From Methanosarcina sp. UBA289 (lineage in GTDB: Archaea; Halobacteriota; Methanosarcinia; Methanosarcinales; Methanosarcinaceae), in contig DAKJ01000004.1 in NCBI GenBank assembly GCA_002496565.1, forward strand, positions 163,755 to 227,754: a DNA stretch of 64,000 nucleotides, read 5' to 3'. The translations under genes and the position numbers were made by a program. This document shows positions 8,347-15,241 of the stretch, piece by piece (within the stretch, counting starts at the first letter, position 1; each line of letters starts with the position of its first letter). The notes beneath the pieces were generated by a model. It saw only the letters and a program-made list of their open reading frames with translations, had not been told where the DNA came from and did no database searches.

Positions 8347-8658
8347 CTTCTGGAAACCCTACATTATTAACCGTATCCAATGGAACAAATATTGATAATG
8401 TCAGGAAAACTCCATAAACAATCGAAATTAATTAATCGAAATCAATTGCGAAGCTCCAGTTCAAAAGACAAGAAATTGTTAAAGCTTAATAAAGCCTAAT
8501 GCAGTAAAAATAAATATCATCATACCAGATATTAACTATTCAATTAGTTCATCGAGATCCCCAGACAATAACATGTCCATAAATGAGGTTCTTTTTGAAT
8601 TATTTGATAAATCTCTTTGCATGGATTTTTACTAAAAATTAGATGGGGGAAAATCATA

Positions 8659-8853
8659 ATGGAAAGAAGAAATTCCCAGAGTAAGGATCGGGGTTCCAGC
8701 AGGGAACGCGGCTACGGTAGAGGGCCACAAACGATGTACAAGGCAAAGTGCTCAGATTGTGGCGAAGAAACAGAGGTGCCTTTCAAACCGGATCCTGACA
8801 GGCCGGTCTACTGTAGGGAGTGTTACGCAAAGCGCAAACCTAAAAGGTATTAA
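8659..8853 (+). CDS. CxxC-x17-CxxC zinc-ribbon protein
   Basis: A 64-residue basic protein. The N-terminal third is rich in Arg, Ser and Gly (RGSSRERGYGRGP) and looks disordered. The C-terminal half has CSDC and CREC separated by 17 residues, the spacing of the CxxC-x17-CxxC domain described from Methanosarcina, and a basic tail AKRKPKRY. It probably binds one zinc ion and perhaps nucleic acid; that role is inferred. The start is ATG 8659, preceded by GGGGGAAAATC; the ORF open from 8617 includes that site and is not coding upstream. Confidence 0.85.
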   Translation: MERRNSQSKDRGSSRERGYGRGPQTMYKAKCSDCGEETEVPFKPDPDRPVYCRECYAKRKPKRY

Positions 8854-8976
8854 TATATTCGGCATCAAGCCTTGCTGTTTCATTCTAATTGATAATCTTT
8901 TACTGATTTGCTGAGGTTATTATTCTTACCTTAACTCATCTCCTTTCTATTTTTTCTTATTTTTTATTAAAGAGCT

Positions 8977-9333
8977 TTATTCCTGTTCCTGTATCTCTAG
9001 TTGTCTTTCAAATTGCGTTATGTCCAGCAAAACTTGAAAGAGTGAGTTCCTTCCTATATCCTTTACATCAATTTCTACGGGTTGAGCTAACGTATCCTTA
9101 ACGGTTCTCCAGTCGTCTCTAAAGACATCAACAATCTCCCATGGGCCTGTAGAGCTATCTTTAACCCTATCACGGGCAAGTTGCAGAAGCAGGTGTTTTT
9201 TTTCAGTCAAAGTGAGATTTTCTATTCCTTTGACTTCTAACTCACTTACAGTAGCTTCACCCATTTTGGATCGAACTACCATTGGCTCTCCTGGCTCATC
9301 TTTTATTTCGTTTGTTACTTTTCTTTCCATCAA
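8977..9333 (-). CDS. Conserved hypothetical protein in the TIR operon
   Basis: A 118-residue acidic protein with no signal or membrane segment. The middle (ENLTLTEKKHLLLQLARDRV) predicts a helix, and the end is Glu/Gln-rich. I do not recognise the family. It lies 42 bases downstream of the TIR-domain gene on the same strand, so the two are probably co-transcribed. The stop lies in a T-rich stretch. Its function should be judged from that partner; an effector or regulator is possible but not shown. Confidence 0.6.
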   Translation of the reverse strand: MMERKVTNEIKDEPGEPMVVRSKMGEATVSELEVKGIENLTLTEKKHLLLQLARDRVKDSSTGPWEIVDVFRDDWRTVKDTLAQPVEIDVKDIGRNSLFQVLLDITQFERQLEIQEQE

Positions 9334-9375
9334 TTCAACCCCTTCTCTGTTTTCAGCCCGGCTGCTTATCGATAA

Positions 9376-9936
9376 TCAGAGCACAGCTGTGAAGGTTCTT
9401 GGATCCAGATGAATATTTTTCTGGCAATAACTGCATCTTGTCTCAAGATTTGTCCCTGCAAGAATAGCTCTCTCTACTTCTTCCTGAGGTGAGATGTACT
9501 GCGTCATTTCCTCTCCGCAATAAGGGCACTTTATCTTCAGCCAGTCAAGCCTGGTCATTTCTCTAAGATTCTGTATTAATTTTCCCAGAGCATCCTCATA
9601 AGCCTCAGGAGAAAAGACAATTGGCTGAAGGTGGTGTATCAGGATTGGTAATTCAACTCCTGCTTCTACCAGCGGAATTATAAGCTGGTCGGCTCCGACT
9701 GCAAGGCCAATCTCCTGATTTACTTCCGGAGACCCTGCACCTTTCTGCGTGAGGATCGGGATAAAACAATCTGACTGACGAATGCCAAAACTTATTCTTT
9801 CACCCAGGGAAAGGATTCGAGCTTTCCTGTACAGGGCTGAGAAACTTTCCAGCTCCACGGCCCAAAGAGTTCTGGCAAGTTCCTGAGCAAGTGGCTCGTC
9901 CTGCTCGCAGTGGGCTATGTAAATTTTTGAGATCAT
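9376..9936 (-). CDS. TIR-domain protein with C-terminal zinc ribbon
   Basis: A 186-residue protein. Residues 1-135 match a TIR domain: KIYIAHCEQDEPLAQELARTL for the first strand and helix, and SPEVNQEIGLAVG near residue 90, where the Glu of QEIG corresponds to the catalytic Glu of TIR NADases. The C-terminal 50 residues hold CPYC and CSYC, a probable zinc ribbon. Prokaryotic TIR proteins commonly serve as NAD-degrading effectors of anti-phage systems or as scaffolds. No adjacent sensor such as a STING, Ago or CapV-like gene is present here, so a defence role is only a possibility. The start is ATG 9936. Confidence 0.7.
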   Translation of the reverse strand: MISKIYIAHCEQDEPLAQELARTLWAVELESFSALYRKARILSLGERISFGIRQSDCFIPILTQKGAGSPEVNQEIGLAVGADQLIIPLVEAGVELPILIHHLQPIVFSPEAYEDALGKLIQNLREMTRLDWLKIKCPYCGEEMTQYISPQEEVERAILAGTNLETRCSYCQKNIHLDPRTFTAVL

Positions 9937-9958
9937 AGATGGTGTTTTTAACCTGCAG

Positions 9959-10099
9959 TTATTCTATTTTTTTTGGTTTCTTGTCGTGCTCAATTTCCGG
10001 CTCTGGATGAGGTATCGGCTCAGGTGGAGGAACTGGTTCAGGCTCAGGTTCAGGTATCGGTTCAGGCTGGAAAGATGGTTCTTTGTCTTCTCGTGGCAA
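9959..10099 (-). CDS. Small Pro/Glu-rich protein at the head of the TIR operon
   Basis: A 46-residue frame on the minus strand, too short for usual gene callers. It begins at TTG 10099 seven bases after GGAGGGG and reads MPREDKEPSFQPEPIPEPEP, then alternating Pro and Glu, and ends in HDKKPKKIE. The stop lies 22 bases before the TIR gene start. The strong ribosome-binding site, tight spacing and sustained codon phase of the repeat support it. The product should be extended and disordered, acidic in the centre and basic at the end. Function unknown. Confidence 0.6.
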   Translation of the reverse strand: MPREDKEPSFQPEPIPEPEPEPVPPPEPIPHPEPEIEHDKKPKKIE

Positions 10100-10384
10100 A
10101 AATGACCCCTCCTTTACTGAATAATTACGATTTTCACGGTAATCTCAGAATAATCTGGATTTTCAATGATTATTTTGCTTCTTAGCGATTATTTAACTTC
10201 TTGAAAACGATTTGGCTTTTCAGATTTACCTTGTTATGGATTTTAACTGCTAGAATTGTTCTGTCTGAAATAAGTTTTAAGTTTTTAAGAATCTGATCTT
10301 AGTAACTACCGTTAATCTGAGATAGTGACATGTTTTAGTTATTTAACGAATGCTTATGGTTCTGCCTTGCTGAAACCTGATTGG

Positions 10385-10594
10385 TCAGTCAGAAGCTAGC
10401 ATCACGCTTGTAGATTTAATTACTGCGTATACCTCACTCCCTTCTTTCAAATCCATATTTTCGGCCGAGTTTTTTGTGATTATGGAAGTAATTTCCATAC
10501 CACATGGAAGTTCAACAACTACTTCGGAGTTAACTGATCCGTGCACTATTCTTTTCACCCTGCCTTTCAGCACATTGCGTGCGCTTATTTTCAC
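10385..10594 (-). CDS. Molybdate/tungstate-binding protein (molbindin, Mop/TOBE domain)
   Basis: A 69-residue single Mop domain: SARNVLKGRVKRIVHGSVNS at the N terminus, VVVELPCGMEITSIIT in the middle and VYAVIKSTSVML at the end. Such proteins assemble into hexamers that store molybdate or tungstate, needed by formylmethanofuran dehydrogenase in methanogens. The start is ATG 10594. It is monocistronic, with a 290-base AT-rich spacer separating it from the TIR operon. Confidence 0.9.
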   Translation of the reverse strand: MKISARNVLKGRVKRIVHGSVNSEVVVELPCGMEITSIITKNSAENMDLKEGSEVYAVIKSTSVMLASD

Positions 10595-10739
10595 TCTTAT
10601 TCCCCAAATGCAGGTATTTATCTTGTTATCAATAAGGTTAGCCTTGTAAATTATAGAAGCATAGGAATCTGGTTTTCTGAACTCAAATCAGATATTATAA
10701 ATTTTAATTTATATGTCTCATTCCTGTTTCCGATAACTG

Positions 10740-11003
10740 TAAATCAAATCGAAGTTTTAAGTCTGACCTTCGATCTTGCCAATGACGCTTCTTGCATGTG
10801 GGCCTGGGTCTATGGATAGTAAATACCTGTCGTTTTTAAGCGATGTGAATTCAGCAACCTTTGATAATGAGCAGCTTATCCTCTATTCTGAAGACGCAGA
10901 TAAGAGGATGTTCTTTAAGAATGGGGCCGGGCTGAACAGAATGTTTGGCCGAAAACTCTTATTCGAGAGCTTCATTGCCAGTTATATGGCTCTCCATTAT
11001 TGA
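10740..11003 (+). pseudogene. META/HslJ-domain gene fragment, frameshifted
   Basis: The frame from 10776 reads LACGPGSMDSKYLSFLSDVN then FDNEQLILYSEDADKRMFF, which matches the C-terminal half of META (HslJ-like) domains, where a Cys-Pro/Gly-x-Met block is followed by the last strands. The preceding block (QIEVLSLTFDL) is in another frame, so a frameshift has broken it, and the N-terminal half is missing. No start with a ribosome-binding site is present. Confidence 0.4.
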
Positions 11004-11138
11004 GCTTCATCTCCAATTGTATAGTTCTCTATCATTGATTTTTTTCTTTTCCTCAATAGGAACTAATATTAAATGAAAATAATAAAATAATTTATATAAA
11101 AACAAAAGATTATACCATATAAATGGTTATTTAACAGG

Positions 11139-11396
11139 ATGTCTCTGGTTGATGACGTAAAACTATCAACAATGGCTGCAGCCTGCACATTAGTACTTAT
11201 AATTGTACCAGAAAATATAATTCACAGTCAACTTGATTTTGCGTCGAAATATTCTCCTATATGGATTTTTATATTTTACCTATTCTTGAAAAATGAAACA
11301 AAAAATAATATTTTACCCTGGTACTTTTTAATGATTTATGCAACTGCTGGAATTCTGATCCTTGAAGCAGTAAATCCCTTCAATAGTACGACATAA
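11139..11396 (+). CDS. Small membrane protein
   Basis: An 85-residue protein with three hydrophobic stretches (AACTLVLIIVP, PIWIFIFYLFL, WYFLMIYATAGILIL). I do not recognise a family. It starts at ATG 11139 with only AACAGG just upstream. It lies alone before thi4. Its reality rests on length, hydrophobic pattern and AT-rich codons like those of its neighbours. Confidence 0.5.
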   Translation: MSLVDDVKLSTMAAACTLVLIIVPENIIHSQLDFASKYSPIWIFIFYLFLKNETKNNILPWYFLMIYATAGILILEAVNPFNSTT

Positions 11397-11621
11397 CTAC
11401 CAAGGATGCCATTATTGATTATCGTATTTATCCGAAAAGTTATCTATTAACCGTTTTTTGCTTATTCTTTACACCGAGTCCAACAACTTTAAAAGCAATG
11501 TCTCTTATGAACATGTGAACTTTAATGTCGAAAGATCAGGGTTTACAATTCCCTGGTTTACTTCCGAGATTCGGGTTGATTTTCCAGGCTTTTAAACTTA
11601 GAAGCTTTGTGAGAGATTGAA

Positions 11622-12404
11622 ATGGAACTTGATGAAGTTATAATCACACGGGCAATTTTTGATGAGTATTCTAAAACCTTCCTTGACTACACGGAAATTG
11701 ATGTGGCACTCATAGGAGGAGGGCCTGCAAACCTGGTGGCTGCAAAATATCTTGCAGAGGCAGGAGCAAAGGTCGCTATTTACGAACAGAAGCTGTCGCT
11801 CGGGGGAGGTATGTGGGCTGGAGGCATGATGTTCCCGCGCATAGTTGTTCAAGAAGAGGCCTGCCGCATCCTTGATGATTTCGGGATAAGGTATAAAGAG
11901 TACCAACCCGGGTACTATGTGGCAAATTCCGTAGAGTCCGTCGGGAAGCTGATTGCAGGGGCAACTTCAGCCGGGGCTGAGGTTTTCAACCTTGTGAGCT
12001 TTGAGGATGTCATGATCAGGGAAAACGATAGAGTTACCGGGATCGTCATCAACTGGGGTCCTGTCACAGCACAGCATTTGCATGTTGATCCTCTTATGAT
12101 CCGCACAAAACTCGTAATTGACGGGACAGGGCATGATGCGGTTGTATGCAATACGATTCTCAAAAAGATTCCCAATGCAAAGATCGGAAAACTCGGAAAG
12201 CTCGGAGAAAAACCAATGTGGTCAGAGGTTGGCGAGCGCCTGGCTGTTGATGCAACCCAGGAAATCTACCCTGGCCTGATCGTTGCGGGCATGGCTGCAA
12301 ATGCCGCAACCTGCGCCCCTAGAATGGGTCCAGTCTTCGGAGGCATGCTTCTCTCGGGAGAAAAGGCTGCAAAACTTGCTCTTGAAAAGCTTAAAGAACT
12401 ATGA
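11622..12404 (+). CDS. thi4: Sulfide-dependent thiazole synthase (Thi4 family)
   Basis: Makes the ADP-thiazole precursor of thiamine from NAD, glycine and a sulfur source. The FAD/NAD-type Rossmann motif is clear (ALIGGGPANLVAAKYLAEAG, residues 30-49), followed by EQKLSLGGGMWAGG and, near the end, GMAANAATCAPRMGPVFGGML. In yeast Thi4 a sacrificial Cys supplies sulfur; the matching block here is HLHVDP, so His replaces it. That is the archaeal type that uses free sulfide catalytically. The start is ATG 11622. No TPP-riboswitch-like motif is seen upstream. It works with ThiC, encoded 31 kb away at 43198. Confidence 0.9.
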   Translation: MELDEVIITRAIFDEYSKTFLDYTEIDVALIGGGPANLVAAKYLAEAGAKVAIYEQKLSLGGGMWAGGMMFPRIVVQEEACRILDDFGIRYKEYQPGYYVANSVESVGKLIAGATSAGAEVFNLVSFEDVMIRENDRVTGIVINWGPVTAQHLHVDPLMIRTKLVIDGTGHDAVVCNTILKKIPNAKIGKLGKLGEKPMWSEVGERLAVDATQEIYPGLIVAGMAANAATCAPRMGPVFGGMLLSGEKAAKLALEKLKEL

Positions 12405-12507
12405 TTCCTATCCAGAAAGGACTTTTAGCCAAATTTTTCCCATTCCAAGAGCCGGAAAACAGAAGCTCTTCTTTTACTTAGGAGGGGCTCCTGCTATTTC
12501 CGGCAAA

Positions 12508-12522
12508 AACTTTATATAAAAA
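12508..12522 (+). promoter_or_regulatory. TATA box for tRNA-His
   Basis: CTTTATATAAAAAAA ends about 46 bases before the mature tRNA 5' end, leaving room for a short leader. Typical archaeal box. Confidence 0.5.
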
Positions 12523-12567
12523 AACTCCTTCTATAGGTTGCTTCAATCTGAAGTACCAGACCCCTGT

Positions 12568-12641
12568 GGCCGGGGTAGGGTAGAGGTCCATCCTGTGGCC
12601 CTGTGGAGGCTACGACCCGAGTTCGATTCTCGGTCCCGGCC
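12568..12641 (+). tRNA. tRNA-His (GTG)
   Basis: The acceptor stem GCCGGGG (12569-12575) pairs with TCCCGGC, with G at -1 opposite C73 as tRNA-His requires. The D stem GGGT/ATCC, the anticodon stem TGGCC/GGCTA with loop CTGTGGA (anticodon GTG), and the T arm CCGAG-TTCGATT-CTCGG are all present. CCA is not encoded. Because G-1 is encoded, no post-transcriptional guanylylation is strictly needed. Confidence 0.95.
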
Positions 12642-12854
12642 CTAATTATTTTTATATCTTTTTCTTACCTTTTAACTAGTATTTTTGATTCTGTGTATAT
12701 AATTTCTTTACCCCCTCACTTACCCCTCTTGCATAGATGCCCTTCACTATTTTTAACACACATTTATAATATGGACTAATTATCTAAAAAACTTAAGATC
12801 CATAACTGTACTGGTAGAAAAGGATAGGGACGGGCGTGAAATCTCGATATTACT

Positions 12855-12958
12855 TACAATTTATCCGTAATTTACCTGCAATTTATCTAGAATTTACCTA
12901 CAATTACCCAACAGTTTATCTAAAATCTACCTGAATTTACCTGTAATTTATATCTAAC
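12855..12958 (+). repeat. Degenerate tandem AATTTA(C/T)C repeats
   Basis: About eight units of the type CAATTTATCNG or AATTTACCTGN follow one another upstream of the radical SAM gene. They could be a slipped AT-rich satellite or an array of binding sites. No gene is visible in 12642-13003. Confidence 0.6.
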
Positions 12959-13003
12959 TGTAGTATACTTTCGATTATCAAGCAAATGGAAACAAGAATT
13001 GAC

Positions 13004-14713
13004 ATGAAAGCACTTATTATAGATGGCTATGTGGATGAACCTGCCTGTCTTGGGGTTCCTCCTTACTTTTCTCCCTACCCACGTTATATAGCAGGCGCTC
13101 TCAGAGAACGCGGACTCTCCGAAAAGGATATTCATTACCTGACCATTGACACTCTGCGCGAAAACCCTCCCGGAGCAAGGGAATTTATAGGAAAAACAGA
13201 CCTTGTTATCATTATAGCAGGCATGACCGTGCCAGGTAAATATCTTCAGGCTTCTCCAATCACACTAGGGGAAATTGAGACAATCTTCCGGACTGCACAC
13301 GGGGTAAAAGTAATAGGCGGTCCTATCAGGCTCGGCTTCAGCAGCGAAGGTGGAAGGGCTGCAAAAGGTACTGAAGGCGGAATAAACTTTGAAAGCGCCG
13401 TACTTGCCAGAATGGATCTCGAAGCTTTTGTTTATGATCTTTTTAAGGATGACATTACCGGACATTCTCCTGTAAAGCTCAGAAATCCCGAGGCTGTAGA
13501 GCACCGCTTCAGGACCACAGCCGAAATCGGACGCTGGGGGCCCAAAGGGGCTTTTTTGATCAGGCAACACCCTGATTATCCTTACTGCATGTGCGAGCTT
13601 GAGACCTACAGAGGTTGCGGCAGACAGGTTCACTGCTCCTTTTGTACAGAACCTTTTTACGGGTCTTCCGATTATCGCCCAATAGAAGATTTAATTTCCG
13701 AGACATCCTCCCTTTACTCCCACGGAGCCCGCTATTTCAGGATTGGTAGGCAGCCTGATCTTTTTTCCTATCGCGGCAAGGATACTGGAGGGCCTGTCCC
13801 CAAGCCCAATCCAGAGGCCATTGAAAGGCTATACAGAGGAATCCGAAACTCAGCTCCAGAGCTGTCTGTGCTTCATATGGACAATGCAAACCCTATTACT
13901 CTCGCAACTTATCCTGAAGAGTCTGAGCAGATCCTGAAGACGATAATTAAGTATCATACCGCAGGAGACGTGGCGGCTTTTGGAATGGAAAGTGCTGACA
14001 GGGCAGTAATTGAGGCTAATTTCCTGAAAGCAACTCCTGAGGAGGTCTTTGAGGCGATTAAACTTGTGAACAGGCTTGGGGCTGTTCGAGGAGCAAACGG
14101 GCTTCCCGAAATTCTTCCGGGCATCAATTTTGTGCATGGGCTGATGGGCGAGTCCAAGAAAACCTTCCAGCTTAACTACGACTTTCTTCAGCATGTGCTA
14201 GATTCGGGATTGCTCCTGCGTAGGATCAATGTTCGTCAGGTCATGGCTTTTCCGGGGACCCCGATGTATGGGAGAGATGAAGCCACAAGGAAGCACAAGA
14301 AACTTTTTTTGGATTATAAGGAACGGGTAAGGAAGAATATTGATCTGCCAATGTTGCGGCGTGTTGTACCCGAAGGTACTATACTCAGGAATGTAATGTG
14401 TGAAGTTCACGAAAAAGGAGTTACTTTTGGTCGGCAGCTTGGTTCATATCCTCTGCTTGTTGGAATTCCTGCTTCTCTGACTTTGAGGAAATTTACTGAC
14501 ATTACGGTCACAGGGCATGGAATGCGCTCGATTACCGGCATACCTTACCCTCTGCCTATCAACAACGCTTCTCCCAATCTCATCAGGGAACTTCCTGGAC
14601 TTGGCAGGAAAGCTGCTGATTCAATAATCGCCGGAACTCCCTATACAGGCAGAGAAGATTTTCTCAAGCGTGTAAGTGAAGGGGATAAGTTGCTCCGGTT
14701 TATTGAGATCTAA
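13004..14713 (+). CDS. B12-binding-like / radical SAM protein with C-terminal HhH
   Basis: About 569 residues. The N-terminal 110 residues (MKALIIDGYVDEP; VIIIAGMTVPGKY) resemble the cobalamin-binding-like domain of MJ_0865-family proteins. The cluster-binding loop near residue 195 reads CGRQVHCSFC, a CX5CX2C spacing instead of the common CX3CX2C. The C-terminal 60 residues hold a helix-hairpin-helix (LPGLGRKAADSIIAGTPYTG), a nucleic-acid-binding or structural motif. The reaction is unknown. The start is either ATG 12986 or, more likely by family, ATG 13004; neither has a good ribosome-binding site. Monocistronic. Confidence 0.8.
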   Translation: MKALIIDGYVDEPACLGVPPYFSPYPRYIAGALRERGLSEKDIHYLTIDTLRENPPGAREFIGKTDLVIIIAGMTVPGKYLQASPITLGEIETIFRTAHGVKVIGGPIRLGFSSEGGRAAKGTEGGINFESAVLARMDLEAFVYDLFKDDITGHSPVKLRNPEAVEHRFRTTAEIGRWGPKGAFLIRQHPDYPYCMCELETYRGCGRQVHCSFCTEPFYGSSDYRPIEDLISETSSLYSHGARYFRIGRQPDLFSYRGKDTGGPVPKPNPEAIERLYRGIRNSAPELSVLHMDNANPITLATYPEESEQILKTIIKYHTAGDVAAFGMESADRAVIEANFLKATPEEVFEAIKLVNRLGAVRGANGLPEILPGINFVHGLMGESKKTFQLNYDFLQHVLDSGLLLRRINVRQVMAFPGTPMYGRDEATRKHKKLFLDYKERVRKNIDLPMLRRVVPEGTILRNVMCEVHEKGVTFGRQLGSYPLLVGIPASLTLRKFTDITVTGHGMRSITGIPYPLPINNASPNLIRELPGLGRKAADSIIAGTPYTGREDFLKRVSEGDKLLRFIEI

Positions 14714-14979
14714 TACTTTTTAAATTTCAGTTTTTCAGTTTCGATATCTTGGCCCAGTTACTAGATTCATAGAGTTGGATTCATGCTGTCTGATGCCAGA
14801 AATTGATGATTAGCAGCCTTTAAACTTTTCTGGCTCAGAATTTACCGTAGTCTCAGGCGGTTGTTTAAAGGGCTCTTCTATATTCATAATTTTTTAATAG
14901 AGCCCTCTTTCTTTTACACAAACACCTATTTATCCAATCGAGAATTATTTTTACTTGGGGATTTTTGGAGGGAATTTTG

Positions 14980-15180
14980 TTGAGCAAGAGCACGGAGAAT
15001 TTATATAGGGCAAAGATTGCTTTTCAACTCAGTTTCATTGTCTGGGTCATGCTTGTGATTCTCATTTTCTATGCTACGTTTGAGGCAACGACCAAAATGT
15101 ACGGCACTTTTTTTCTGCTGCTTGTAGTTGTTATATTCACTCCTTTTCTGCCGGATGGGGCAGGTTATGAGGAAGGGTAA
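14980..15180 (+). CDS. Small two-helix membrane protein
   Basis: A 66-residue protein with two membrane segments (IAFQLSFIVWVMLVILIFYA and TFFLLLVVVIFTPFLP) and a Gly/Glu tail. The start is a TTG at 14977 or 14980 after the strong site TGGAGGGA; the longer open frame from 14965 would include this site. It faces the Mg-ATPase gene, which is on the other strand. No family is recognised. Confidence 0.6.
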   Translation: MSKSTENLYRAKIAFQLSFIVWVMLVILIFYATFEATTKMYGTFFLLLVVVIFTPFLPDGAGYEEG

Positions 15181-15241
15181 GCCGAAGTAAATAGGTGAAT
15201 CTGGACTTTTCTATCAGTACAACTGTTAGTGACGGTAATTT

